A stretch of DNA of 64,000 bases from an uncultured Allomuricauda sp. (GTDB taxonomy: Bacteria; Bacteroidota; Bacteroidia; Flavobacteriales; Flavobacteriaceae), in NCBI RefSeq assembly GCF_947499585.1, contig NZ_CANMOO010000001.1:1116001-1180000 (forward strand), given 5' to 3'. Made by a program: the position numbers and the translations under genes. Position 1 is the stretch's first letter, and every line of letters starts with the position of its first letter. Positions 52,153-61,451 of the stretch are shown here, piece by piece. The notes beneath the pieces are model-generated. The model had not been told where the DNA came from and made no database searches. It saw nothing but the letters and a program-made list of their open reading frames with translations.

Positions 52153-52566
52153 CTACTTTCTATCTTTTAATCTATAAACAAATTTTAACCCGCTCCAATC
52201 CTCATCAATAGCAGCTACCTTCACGTCTACAAGCCCTATAGACAAAAGATGTTCACGAATAGGTTCACGTTTTAAGTCTGTTTGAATGTTAGAGGAACCT
52301 TTGGGCCAACTAACCCATAAAGAGGCATTTGCTTTCAGACTTTTTTTACAGCTGTCTGCAAACGCGGTGAGTTCTTTAAAAGAAGTACAGAAAAGGTGAA
52401 TAAAATCGGCAGATTCCGGTTTTTGATTTTTAAGAAAAGTTATGTTCTCAGGAAAATCTTCAAATAGTTTGAAATAATGTTTGGGTTCATTTACCAGAAG
52501 TACCGAAAATCCATCTTTAATACCTAGTTTTTTTGAAAGTGGTGTTCTTGAATACCCAGCTGACAT
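52153..52566 (-). CDS. DUF3052 family protein
   Basis: The 137-residue protein starts SAGYSRTPLSKKLGIKDG and contains WVSWPKGSSNIQTDLKREPIREHLLSIGLVDVKVAAIDEDWSG (read in sections), typical of the DUF3052 family: an alpha/beta protein of unknown function. It has no signal peptide. It follows the next upstream minus-strand gene after 7 bp and is likely in the same transcript. Confidence 0.85.
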   Translation of the reverse strand: MSAGYSRTPLSKKLGIKDGFSVLLVNEPKHYFKLFEDFPENITFLKNQKPESADFIHLFCTSFKELTAFADSCKKSLKANASLWVSWPKGSSNIQTDLKREPIREHLLSIGLVDVKVAAIDEDWSGLKFVYRLKDRK

Positions 52567-52573
52567 AACATTG

Positions 52574-53107
52574 TTAGTTTAGTTTTTCTGGAATTTCATA
52601 TTTTGAAGTAATACGCCATTTATCATCATAGATAGAACGATATCTTATTTCAAAATCAAAATTATTGGAATACAGTTTTTCTAAAACTAGAAAAAAAGCA
52701 TCATAATCCTTTTTATCCCCCCCTACTTGTAAAATATTTCGAACGCCACCGGCTGGAATTGCCAAACCTGGGTTTATGCTAGCATTATTTAAAACAGGAA
52801 TACTATCCATGGACTGAAAATTGGATTTTAGAAAATCTTTGAATTCTAGATTATAAGTTTTTCCTTTGTAAAACAGAATTGTAGTATCAATTATTGCCGG
52901 ACCTACTCCATGGTTGACCAATTGAAATGAGTAGACATTTTTTGATCCAATTTCTGAGGTTTCAATCATTAGATAGGGCATAGCGGAAAGACGACTTTGT
53001 TTTTCCATAATATTGGTCTGTTTCACAAATATGATCAAAGTAATCACACTAATGAACATCGCCACAAGACCAAAAAGTTTATCCGAGGTCCAGAATTTTT
53101 TCTTCAT
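52574..53107 (-). CDS. Membrane-anchored protein of unknown function
   Basis: The 177-residue protein has an N-terminal TM helix (about 11-30), an amphipathic region, and a soluble beta-rich domain (about 45-177) with LVNHGVGPAIIDT and NPGLAIPAGGVRNIL. It has the look of proteins that end up on the periplasmic side of the inner membrane. No family was recognised. It lies next to DUF3052 and a cyclase-like gene. Confidence 0.6.
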   Translation of the reverse strand: MKKKFWTSDKLFGLVAMFISVITLIIFVKQTNIMEKQSRLSAMPYLMIETSEIGSKNVYSFQLVNHGVGPAIIDTTILFYKGKTYNLEFKDFLKSNFQSMDSIPVLNNASINPGLAIPAGGVRNILQVGGDKKDYDAFFLVLEKLYSNNFDFEIRYRSIYDDKWRITSKYEIPEKLN

Positions 53108-53180
53108 TTATTAATTTTATTACACACTCAAATATAAGAAAGCACTGGATTCTTTTTTTGGAATTATAGTAAGATTAGAC

Positions 53181-54260
53181 TCAAGCCTTGCTTTCCACAA
53201 AGGTTAACAAACCCGTTAATGCTTTTTCAATGTTCTTCCTGAATATCTTTTTACCGAAAAGGGTCATTATTAGTTTTTTAATTGGAGACTTGGCCTTCCA
53301 AAACAGCTCAATTTCCAGTTCGCAACTATTTTCAGAAATAGGGGTGAAAATATAGAATTGATAAAACTCATCCACAGGCGGTGGACTTGTTGTGAACTCG
53401 CCATAAATTAGGCTTCCTGGTTTCACCTCTTTTGTGGCGGTAGTAAAGTTTAAATGCTTTCCATTTACCACGCAAATATGTTCAGAGCCGGTTCGTGTCA
53501 CTTCGTTTTCATTATACTCTAAACGATCTATTCCCTCTGTCCAATTATGCCGATATGAATAGTTTGTAATGTATTCCATAAGTTCCTCTGCAGCCAGAGG
53601 AAATTCTTTCTTTATTTTTATTTGGGGCGGTTTATCAAAATAAACATTATTGGGTTTATCAAATGGGCGTAGTTTAAGCTCACTTGGGTCAATTATGGAA
53701 TAGATGTAATCAATCTCCCTGCTGTCATATGAATCCGATCCTTGCCTGAATCTAAAAATTTTACTGGAATAGTAAGGGGATAGCATGATGTCCAGGGCCA
53801 GCGTTCTACTGATAAGGGCATAATTATCACTATCAACAGAATTTTTCAATAACCTATGGGCCTCAATCACCTGCTCTCCAAAAGGCTTTCTGGTTCCTTG
53901 TACCTCGATATGCTGAAGATTACCACTATGGGCAACTATCTTTAACTGAAGATTTGGTGCTGTAGCACAAGCGTTACAAGGACAAATCCTATTTTTCTCC
54001 AACATCTTAAGATGACTGTAGAAAGCGGTGAACATGGATTCAATCTGTGCTAAAAGATTCTCTTGGGACGGAATATCATTTTCTTTATAGAAGAAAAGGG
54101 CGTCCCCTTCAATCTCGGCTAATTTTAAATCTTGTGTATTCGCATTGAGAAGAACTTCCAAAAGCTCCGATATTACATGTTGACTATGCTCTACCTCGGT
54201 AGTCTGGATAAATTTGGTATACCCAGATATATCCGGGATAAACAATAAGGATTTGGACAT
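53181..54260 (-). CDS. DUF2652 (cyclase-like) plus SRPBCC-fold protein
   Basis: I start at the ATG at 54260 (359 aa); 14 extra residues upstream are possible. The N-terminal half (about 1-185) matches DUF2652, an adenylate-cyclase-like fold with LFIPDISGYTKFI and EIEGDALFFYKEN. The C-terminal half (about 205-355) looks like a START/SRPBCC domain (EELMEYITNYSYRHNWTEG). The catalytic metal residues of true cyclases are only partly recognisable. A role in small-molecule binding is possible but unproven. Confidence 0.8.
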   Translation of the reverse strand: MSKSLLFIPDISGYTKFIQTTEVEHSQHVISELLEVLLNANTQDLKLAEIEGDALFFYKENDIPSQENLLAQIESMFTAFYSHLKMLEKNRICPCNACATAPNLQLKIVAHSGNLQHIEVQGTRKPFGEQVIEAHRLLKNSVDSDNYALISRTLALDIMLSPYYSSKIFRFRQGSDSYDSREIDYIYSIIDPSELKLRPFDKPNNVYFDKPPQIKIKKEFPLAAEELMEYITNYSYRHNWTEGIDRLEYNENEVTRTGSEHICVVNGKHLNFTTATKEVKPGSLIYGEFTTSPPPVDEFYQFYIFTPISENSCELEIELFWKAKSPIKKLIMTLFGKKIFRKNIEKALTGLLTFVESKA

Positions 54261-54333
54261 TTTTTTTGACTGATGGTTTATGTTCAGTTTGTCTGGACAC
54301 ATTTGAAAAACTTACTGAAACGAGAAATATAGG

Positions 54334-55920
54334 TTATGGTTTTTGTTCCTCCATTTCGTCAAGAATCTTTTTGAAACCGAGCGCAACTCCATTGGTCCAT
54401 CCAAAACCATCCTGAGTCTCATACTCCCCTCCTCCTGACAGTAAAGATAGATCCTCTACATTATACTTTTCCATCATTTTCCCTGTGTTTTTGTAGACTT
54501 TCTCATTTAATGCCAACCAGCGGGTCATAATCTCAACAGCTTCTTTTTTATACCCGTAATTTAAAAGTCCTTTTACGGCGATCCATTGTAAAGGTGCCCA
54601 TCCGTTAGGAGCATCCCATTGTTGCCCTGAATGCTCTAGGGTGGTTACGAGGCCGCCATCTTTCAGGAATTTTGAAATGATGACATTCTTTACCTGTTCG
54701 GCCTGTTCCGCTTCGGCTACCTCAAAATAAAGAGGAAAAACCCCTGCTAGTGTAAGTTCTGAAGTAACAGCTCCTTTTTGGAAGTTATAATCATGGTACA
54801 GGCCATTCTCTGGATTCCAGAAGTATTTTTGAATGGCTTCCCTCCTTCTATTTGCCTTGTCTTTAAAACGCTTTCCATGGCTTTGATCTCCTTTAATTAA
54901 ATACGCTTCTGAAATTGTGTTTTCCATAAAGTATAAGAGGCAGTTTAAATCCACAGGAAGTATTGAAATAGTTTCTGTTGTGCCAAAGACATCTTTTTCG
55001 CCAAACCATCTAGAGCTAAAATCCCACCCAGAAGCAGCTGCGGATCTTAAATTAGTATACAATTGTTTTTTAAGGGAATCTGTTTCTAATTCACTGGCCA
55101 GGTGAAGATCTTCTTTATGTGCTTCTGGTCTTGGTGTGAATCCTTTATCCCAATACCGGTTTAAGAAAACATCCTCGCCAAGTTTAACCACATGATGATT
55201 GCTTTTACCTATTTCTGTATTTTCAACTCCATTCATCCAGAAATTATATTCTTTTAGCAATTGGGGTAAATAACTCTCAAGGGTTTTTTCGTCTTTTCTT
55301 GATATAGCGTCAACCATCAATGCAAAAAAAGGAGGTTGAGACCTCGTTTTATAGTAATTACGAGTGCCGTTTGGTATAAAACCAATGGAATCGATTAGAA
55401 AAGCAAAATTGTCCACCATGTCTTTGGCCAGATCATCTCTATTGTCAACTAAAAGACCTTCTAATGTAAAATAACTGTCCCAATAATAGATTTCTTGAAA
55501 CCTGCCTCCAGGAACAACATATTTATGCGGTAATGCTATTCTGGATGAGTGCGGTATAACGCTATCGGGCCCTCTGGTCAGGTTATCCCACATAAAGGTG
55601 ATATGCTCATACATGGTTCTGGTTGTATCCGTCTCAAACACCAATGCCTTCATGGATTTATCCTCAAAATTCTTACCCACGAATTCTTTAAGACTAAAAC
55701 CGTCCAAATCTTTTTCTGACAGATATTCAGTTTCAAGTATTGATGCTTCCTTTTTGGGGACTAAATCAACAAAAGCTTTTGAATCTTTGAAAATGGCAGC
55801 TAACTGAACGTCTTTAAACAATTGGGTTTCATAAAGACTTTCAACTTGTACTTTTTCATTTTTTTCACATGATACTACTAAAAGAAAAGCAAGAATAAAA
55901 TAGGTGTAGTGAATTTTCAT
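54334..55920 (-). CDS. Trehalase (GH37)
   Basis: The 528-residue lipoprotein (lipobox VVSC, Cys18) carries both GH37 signatures: PGGRFQEIYYWDSYF and QWDAPNGWAPLQWIA, plus the catalytic-region segment GWDFSSRWF and the C-terminal GGGEYETQDGFGWTNGV. The family hydrolyses alpha,alpha-trehalose into glucose. Its surface location suggests use of external trehalose as carbon source. It lies 45 bp downstream of the serine hydrolase gene. Confidence 0.94.
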   Translation of the reverse strand: MKIHYTYFILAFLLVVSCEKNEKVQVESLYETQLFKDVQLAAIFKDSKAFVDLVPKKEASILETEYLSEKDLDGFSLKEFVGKNFEDKSMKALVFETDTTRTMYEHITFMWDNLTRGPDSVIPHSSRIALPHKYVVPGGRFQEIYYWDSYFTLEGLLVDNRDDLAKDMVDNFAFLIDSIGFIPNGTRNYYKTRSQPPFFALMVDAISRKDEKTLESYLPQLLKEYNFWMNGVENTEIGKSNHHVVKLGEDVFLNRYWDKGFTPRPEAHKEDLHLASELETDSLKKQLYTNLRSAAASGWDFSSRWFGEKDVFGTTETISILPVDLNCLLYFMENTISEAYLIKGDQSHGKRFKDKANRRREAIQKYFWNPENGLYHDYNFQKGAVTSELTLAGVFPLYFEVAEAEQAEQVKNVIISKFLKDGGLVTTLEHSGQQWDAPNGWAPLQWIAVKGLLNYGYKKEAVEIMTRWLALNEKVYKNTGKMMEKYNVEDLSLLSGGGEYETQDGFGWTNGVALGFKKILDEMEEQKP

Positions 55921-55965
55921 AAAACACGAGTGATCGGTTGATGTTTAATTTAGAAAAGTAAGGAA

Positions 55966-57120
55966 TTAATTCAATTCGGTAAATACTTCTGCCAATAATT
56001 CCTCAACAAGTTCGAACCTGAGCAAAGGGCCATTTTCTGACCTACTTTGATTGTTTAGCATTGCAATACTGACACTGCTGGTAGGTTCATAAAGCATGTA
56101 TGAACCATATCCGCGCATTCCTCCGGTGTGCCCCCATGTTTCCCTTCCGGCTAGATTGATCCGTCTAACACCAAGACCGTAGCCATCAAATATTGGTGTC
56201 CCGGTATCAATAAAAAGAAAGTCCAACATTTTGCTTTTAGATGTTTCTGTCAAAGCATTTCCTTCATATAATTGGTAAGCCCACATGGAAAGATCTCCTG
56301 ATGTAGTAAAAACATCGGCAGCGGTAAAAAATACACTGTGATAAGCAGCCTTAAAATCTGCAGAAATATCTTCTATTTGACCATTACCATCACTATCTCT
56401 CCAGGGATTGGCCATTGGTCCTACAACGTCCTCATCTGTTCCAAAATAAGTGTTTGCTAGCCCTAATGGGCCCCAAAACCTAGCCCTCATTGCTTCGCCT
56501 ACGGTTTGTCCAGATACGGCCTTAATAATGAGACCCAAAATTAGATAGTTTGAATTTGAATATTCATAACGTTCTCCAGCACTAAATATAGGTTCCCCAA
56601 CATATGTGACCAACTCTTCAGATGGTATTGCCGTAGCTAAGTCACCTTCAACCCTTGTCCAGATATCTGGATGCTGAAAATATCCTTTTAAACCTGTCAG
56701 ATGATTGAGTAATTGAAAAATAGTAATGTCTTCGTCAATGTTTTCGGATTCCAAGGTTAGCCAATCCCCAATTGTATCATCTAGACTAAGTAATTCCTCT
56801 TCTTCCAATTTTAAAATAGTTGCCGCAACCACGGTTTTCGTAATACTTGCGATACCAAATTTCATATTAGTGGTGACCGTTTCTGTTTCGCTAGAAAATC
56901 CACCAACCAATCCCCATCGTTCTTGCCCGTTTACCCTAATAGAAACGGATACACCTTTAAGACCATCGGAAACTTTAGCGTCCACTATTGCTTGTAATCG
57001 TTCCTCCGTACTAATTTCCGCTTGTTCTTCTTCATTTTCTTCTGGTTGATTGTCATTTGAACTGCATGATAAAAAGAAAAATACGAGTAAAAAAAGAGAG
57101 ATGATCTTAAAAGGTTTCAT
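55966..57120 (-). CDS. Class C beta-lactamase-like serine hydrolase, lipoprotein
   Basis: The 384-residue lipoprotein (lipobox FLSC, Cys19) has SITK (Ser92, Lys95) as SxxK motif, YSNSNY as YxN region and a third motif HTGGMRGYG. The family comprises esterases, peptidases and penicillin-binding enzymes, here held in the periplasm. The divergent GntR/FadR regulator at 57206 and the palindrome between them suggest local control of this gene. Confidence 0.9.
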   Translation of the reverse strand: MKPFKIISLFLLVFFFLSCSSNDNQPEENEEEQAEISTEERLQAIVDAKVSDGLKGVSVSIRVNGQERWGLVGGFSSETETVTTNMKFGIASITKTVVAATILKLEEEELLSLDDTIGDWLTLESENIDEDITIFQLLNHLTGLKGYFQHPDIWTRVEGDLATAIPSEELVTYVGEPIFSAGERYEYSNSNYLILGLIIKAVSGQTVGEAMRARFWGPLGLANTYFGTDEDVVGPMANPWRDSDGNGQIEDISADFKAAYHSVFFTAADVFTTSGDLSMWAYQLYEGNALTETSKSKMLDFLFIDTGTPIFDGYGLGVRRINLAGRETWGHTGGMRGYGSYMLYEPTSSVSIAMLNNQSRSENGPLLRFELVEELLAEVFTELN

Positions 57121-57176
57121 AGGCTAAAAGATAAAATACATAGCTTAAAGTACTAAATTTTAGCTACTAAGGTCTT

Positions 57177-57192
57177 AAATCGTATACGATTT
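57177..57192. promoter_or_regulatory. GntR/FadR-type operator candidate
   Basis: AAATCGTATACGATTT is a perfect 16-bp palindrome. Its core TCGTATACGA fits the TNGT-N-ACNA pattern of FadR-subfamily GntR operators, 13 bp before the regulator ATG at 57206 and between two divergent genes. Confidence 0.6.
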
Positions 57193-57205
57193 GTATCTTC
57201 ATAGT

Positions 57206-57835
57206 ATGTATCAAAATCAAGTTTTGCGAAATACCGTTAAGAACCATTTATTAGATCAAATACAAAAAGGCGAACTAAAAGTGGGCAAAACCATTAATCT
57301 CGCTGCCCTCTCTCGTAAAATTGGGGTTAGCGTCACACCTATTCGTGAGGCTCTAAGCCAATTAGAACAGGCCAGAATAATTAAGGCTATTCCTAATCGG
57401 GGTTTTGTAGTGTCTCAGCTTACCCGAAAAGAGGCTAAAAATCTCTATGAAACCATCGCTGAATTAGAGGTAATGGCACTTGAGAATTCTGTTTTTTCTG
57501 AAGAAGATGTTCAATCATTACGATTACACCAGTTGAAACTACAACAGTCCCACACTTTTATGACCAGATTGAAGGTCAGATTTCAATTTCACCAGCTTTT
57601 AGTACATAAATGTTCCAACACGGTTCTTTTGCAGATTTTAGATGACCTTAAAGCAAGACTTCTCTTTTATGAGCAAGGTTATGGGCAAGATGCTTCTTTT
57701 TACGAGAACGTGGACAACCAGAACGAATCCATTGTTAGGGCAATTGAAGATGATAACCTTCCAACAGCGGCGTTGATACTTAAAATGAATTGGATGGTTG
57801 TTTTAGAGTATATTGATAGACAAATGAGCGCATAA
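57206..57835 (+). CDS. GntR-family regulator (FadR subfamily)
   Basis: The 209-residue protein starts at the ATG at 57206; the upstream TTG at 57191 falls inside the operator. It has a winged HTH N-terminus (LAALSRKIGVSVTPIREALSQLEQARII) and a helical FCD ligand-binding domain (about 78-209). FadR-type regulators respond to organic acids or sugar acids. It is probably autoregulated through the palindrome upstream, and likely controls the divergent hydrolase. Confidence 0.9.
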   Translation: MYQNQVLRNTVKNHLLDQIQKGELKVGKTINLAALSRKIGVSVTPIREALSQLEQARIIKAIPNRGFVVSQLTRKEAKNLYETIAELEVMALENSVFSEEDVQSLRLHQLKLQQSHTFMTRLKVRFQFHQLLVHKCSNTVLLQILDDLKARLLFYEQGYGQDASFYENVDNQNESIVRAIEDDNLPTAALILKMNWMVVLEYIDRQMSA

Positions 57836-58056
57836 GGTTCTCAATTAAACTCAAAATAAAGAGTTAAGAATTCCGTTAACTATGTATTAAATACTTCCAA
57901 TGCAGTTTTTAAACAAAGAAATTGAAGTCTTGGTAAGACGTAAGAAATCCAAATCATTGATTAAAAAACAGATTTCTTGTGGAATCTTTCAAGAATATGA
58001 TACTCAAAACGAGCACTCCGAAAAGGAATGACTTTTTTCTTTTTAGTTGCATTGTT

Positions 58057-58064
58057 TACTTTTG
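58057..58064 (+). promoter_or_regulatory. TAnnTTTG promoter -7 element
   Basis: TACTTTTG matches the Bacteroidota -7 consensus and lies 18 bp before the TTG start of the AraC gene. No good -33 partner is seen. Confidence 0.35.
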
Positions 58065-58082
58065 AGTAAACCCTATTGACCA

Positions 58083-59183
58083 TTGAACCAAGCTTATCCT
58101 GATTTAATCTATAATGGAGTGTTGCTCTGCATCAACATTCAACTCGTGCTTATTTCACTATTTTATTTTTATAAAAGGCAATTACGCTTAGTTATTCTTG
58201 GAGCCCTTTGTTTTTTCATAGGGGTTATATTCATCAATAATTTATATTGGAATATAATAAAGGAGAGTTTCTTTCTGAGTTTGCTAGTAGGTGCTGGTAA
58301 AAACCTCTTTTTTGGCCCACTCATCTACCTTTATGTTTCTACCACTCAAACATCAAAAAACAAATTAAAGAAGCATGTTCTGGCACATTTGGCCTTTCCT
58401 TTTTTAATCCATATTGTTTATTTGACTATTAAGTTTGGGTATAGGTCCTTTTATGCCCAGAACTATTATTGGGTAGTCATTTCCCTGGGGTACATTTTAT
58501 TTATAATATCACTGTTTTATCTCATTCTAGGAATAATAGATTTCAAAAAAAATACCGTAAAACCATTATCTCCAAAAGTGAAGAGAAGGTATGGGTACTT
58601 TTTGTATATTTTGTTAAGCTATTACTGTGCCATCAATTTATATAATATCTTACCCTATCTCACAAACTCTCCTTTTTTTGCTACAAATTTTTTGACTTTA
58701 AACAGGTATGTTTTTATGCCTATAGGATTACTGATCAATACCTATCTATTGTTATTTTCAATTACTGAATTCTTTAAGTTCAAGTCATTTTTTGCGCCAA
58801 GTGGGTTATATCAAAAAACCATGGTAGACCCTGCAGGAATGGATGAAATAACTCTTAAATTGAGAGAGGGTTTAATCGAAAAAAAACTATACGCTGAACC
58901 CGACTTGACCATTTCTGATCTTGCAAATGAATTACAAATGGATAAAGCAAGGTTGAGACATTATTTTAAAGAACAGGAAACCAGTTTTAAAAAATACCTA
59001 AACACGATTAGAGTTTCTGAATTTAAAACACTTTTGTTGAACAAAGAATTTAAGAATTATAACCTGACGGGACTATCCACTATGGTTGGGTTTCGGTCCG
59101 AAGCCACTTTTTTTAGGGTTTTTAAAGAGATAGAAGGAGTTACCCCAAGTGAATTTCAACAAAAGAATAGTCTAAGCTTATAG
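58083..59183 (+). CDS. Membrane AraC-type transcriptional regulator
   Basis: The 366-residue protein has about seven hydrophobic helices in the first 225 residues and a C-terminal AraC HTH pair (about 255-366), with GFRSEATFFRVFKEIEGVTPSEFQQ as second recognition element. I take the TTG at 58083 as start, as an upstream stop precludes any earlier start and no ATG fits. The TM portion may sense an envelope signal, so DNA binding would occur at the membrane. It overlaps the end of the convergent lipoprotein gene by 6 bp. Confidence 0.85.
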   Translation: MNQAYPDLIYNGVLLCINIQLVLISLFYFYKRQLRLVILGALCFFIGVIFINNLYWNIIKESFFLSLLVGAGKNLFFGPLIYLYVSTTQTSKNKLKKHVLAHLAFPFLIHIVYLTIKFGYRSFYAQNYYWVVISLGYILFIISLFYLILGIIDFKKNTVKPLSPKVKRRYGYFLYILLSYYCAINLYNILPYLTNSPFFATNFLTLNRYVFMPIGLLINTYLLLFSITEFFKFKSFFAPSGLYQKTMVDPAGMDEITLKLREGLIEKKLYAEPDLTISDLANELQMDKARLRHYFKEQETSFKKYLNTIRVSEFKTLLLNKEFKNYNLTGLSTMVGFRSEATFFRVFKEIEGVTPSEFQQKNSLSL

Positions 59184-59690
59184 TTCACTGACTTTTGTAA
59201 CTGTGAACACGGCGGGGGTATTTGCAACGTTGCAATCATCAACGTTCATTTGGGCAACTATCCTGTTGGCATTCCCACTTGTATCCAAAGTGCCGGCGCC
59301 TGTATATGTACCTGTACATGGATTTCCCGGATCAATATTAAAATCTACCCGTATTATAAAATTAGTCAATGACATTGTTTCTGGGTTGTAATCAAAATTG
59401 AACGTGCCATCTTGGGGATTACTGCTACAACAAGGGGAAAAACTATTAGTTTCAAAAAAATCTCCTTCAAACTTATTAGTAGAGGCCATATTCACTATCA
59501 ATGACATAGGAACGGTAATGTCATTTCCATCAATAGTAATTTCAATAGAACCGGTGTAAAAACCTTCAACAGTAGCAATTGTATCCTCAGCTTCTTTCTC
59601 ACCACTATCATCACTGTTAGAGCATGATATTAGTACTAGTGCAAAAGCAAGTAAGATGAGTATATTTTTAAAAAGTTTTGAATTAGCCAT
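59178..59690 (-). CDS. Lipoprotein of unknown function
   Basis: The 170-residue lipoprotein (lipobox LISC, Cys23) has an acidic linker and a beta-rich domain with four Cys (CCSSNP, NPCTG, DDCNV). It resembles the calycin-like or lipocalin-like surface proteins of Bacteroidota but no clear match was seen. It is convergent with the AraC gene (6-bp overlap). Confidence 0.65.
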   Translation of the reverse strand: MANSKLFKNILILLAFALVLISCSNSDDSGEKEAEDTIATVEGFYTGSIEITIDGNDITVPMSLIVNMASTNKFEGDFFETNSFSPCCSSNPQDGTFNFDYNPETMSLTNFIIRVDFNIDPGNPCTGTYTGAGTLDTSGNANRIVAQMNVDDCNVANTPAVFTVTKVSEL

Positions 59691-59766
59691 TGATATTTTT
59701 TATCAATGTTATGCATTAATCAAATTCTAGTTCAAAAAAAACACTCTCAAAACGTTTTATTGATAC

Positions 59767-60846
59767 CTATTTAAACAAAGAGGTGTCCAGACCAGGAAGT
59801 AAATTCATAGCATTTTTATAGTAGACCTTCTCTAGGACTTCATCTGGTAAATCCAACCCGTACATGGCCCAAAAAGCATGGTATTTTTTATAGTACGGAA
59901 AGTATTCGTCAGCACTCTCCAAAACCCTGAAGTAGGTAGGGAATTCTTCTGGTTTCCAACTATCCTTGCCAAACAAAATCCTGTCTTGATATTTAATGAA
60001 GAATTGCTTGGCTCTTCTGGGTTGTCGCCCTAATTCAGCAATTATGGCGCCAATGCCTACGGACATATTGGGTATTTCTTCCATTAACTCCCCTAGCCTA
60101 TCCAAATTATTGGCGTACCAACCCATGTGAGCGTTAATGAATTTGGTTTTAGGATGTTTTTTAAACATTCTATGTTGCTCATCAATAATTTGTTGCCAAG
60201 GGGCCGGATCTGTGGCAGATCGCTTTCTCCTTGGCCTGGTCTTTAGTTCTAGCCATCTTTCATTATCCTTGTTCATAGGGTCCCAAAATGATTTTGGGTC
60301 TGCAGCATGTATTAATACTGGAATTCCTAGTTCCCCACATTTTTTCCAAATAGGATTTAACCTTGGATCATCTATGGCAATTCTATTTCCATCAATGTCT
60401 TTATTTCGTAATCCTAAGCTTTTATAAATTTTCAAACCTTTGGCACCGCTCTTTACATCCAATTCCAATTGGGCGGCAGCTTGCTCTCCCCAATTTGAAT
60501 TCCCAACCCCATTAAAATCAACATTGGCAAAAACCACAAACCGATTGGGATAATTGTCGTTAACATTTTTGAGCATTGCACGTAATCCTTCCCCTGAGCC
60601 TCCACTTAGGTTCACCATTACTCCCATGTTCATTTTATCCATATCCCTGATTAAGCTGGATAAATCTTGGGTGGCCATTCTAAATTGATGGCTATGGATA
60701 TCTATAAATGGAAATTTAGCTTTGCTCACAGGGTTTTCTGGAACAACCAAAGTAGATTTTGGATTGTATTCTTCAAAACCCATTTCTTGAGCATTTGAAA
60801 AATGAAAACAGAACAAAGTTATTAAAGTAATAGTGTAGATTTTCAT
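59767..60846 (-). CDS. Exported amidohydrolase (PF04909-like)
   Basis: The 359-residue protein has a signal peptide (about 1-19). The metal-dependent TIM-barrel motifs are present: DIHSHQ near residue 49, GLKIYKSLG, VLIHAADPKS with His, HMGWYANNLDRL and LFGKDSW with the last Asp. The amidohydrolase-2 family includes decarboxylases and lactonases. It lies 2 bp from the downstream end of the molybdenum-cofactor gene cluster, perhaps only by operon proximity. Confidence 0.87.
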   Translation of the reverse strand: MKIYTITLITLFCFHFSNAQEMGFEEYNPKSTLVVPENPVSKAKFPFIDIHSHQFRMATQDLSSLIRDMDKMNMGVMVNLSGGSGEGLRAMLKNVNDNYPNRFVVFANVDFNGVGNSNWGEQAAAQLELDVKSGAKGLKIYKSLGLRNKDIDGNRIAIDDPRLNPIWKKCGELGIPVLIHAADPKSFWDPMNKDNERWLELKTRPRRKRSATDPAPWQQIIDEQHRMFKKHPKTKFINAHMGWYANNLDRLGELMEEIPNMSVGIGAIIAELGRQPRRAKQFFIKYQDRILFGKDSWKPEEFPTYFRVLESADEYFPYYKKYHAFWAMYGLDLPDEVLEKVYYKNAMNLLPGLDTSLFK

Positions 60847-60848
60847 AT

Positions 60849-61448
60849 CTAAATATTCATTTTATCAATTAGTTGACTATAGTTTTTTGGAGTATCGATG
60901 TCCAATTCTTTTCCATTAGGAAACACTGCTTTTATATCTGTATGATATTTTTTAATGATATGCCTTGCACCATATTCCTCATTCAAATTCACTAGTTCTG
61001 GAATAATGGATTGATGAAAAACTGCCGGAACTCCTAATCTATTTTCGTAAGATGTCGCAACAATTTTAAAATTACCTTGATCAAATTCTTTTTTTAATTC
61101 ATTCAAATAGGAAGTATCTATCAACGGTTGGTCAGCAAGCATAATCAAAAGTCCTTTTTGGTCCAGATTTAGTTTCAAAATATTTTGAACGCCTATGGAG
61201 ATTGAACTCCCCATGCCTGATTGCCAATTTGGATTGTAAATCGTCTCTACACTAAGTGCTATAGCTTTTTTTATCTCCTCCTTGTTTGCCCCCAAAACAA
61301 CAAAGACTGAATCTGCCACCTGTTTTGCAGTATCTACAGCGTTTTCTATAAGTGTAGAAGTTCCCCAAGGCAATAACTGCTTAACCTTCTCTCCCATTCT
61401 TGTGGAAGCTCCTGCGGCCAATATTAGAATTGAAATTCCTTCTGACAT
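60849..61448 (-). CDS. MobA-like nucleotidyltransferase (Mo-cofactor cytidylyltransferase type)
   Basis: I start at the ATG at 61448 (199 aa); a GTG one codon earlier is equally in frame. The N-terminus LAAGASTRMGEKVKQLLPWG is the NTP-binding motif of the NTP_transf_3 family, followed by LADQPLID with the metal-binding Asp. MocA/MobA proteins attach CMP or GMP to molybdopterin. It follows XdhC with 3 bp between them. Confidence 0.9.
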   Translation of the reverse strand: MSEGISILILAAGASTRMGEKVKQLLPWGTSTLIENAVDTAKQVADSVFVVLGANKEEIKKAIALSVETIYNPNWQSGMGSSISIGVQNILKLNLDQKGLLIMLADQPLIDTSYLNELKKEFDQGNFKIVATSYENRLGVPAVFHQSIIPELVNLNEEYGARHIIKKYHTDIKAVFPNGKELDIDTPKNYSQLIDKMNI

Positions 61449-61451
61449 CAC

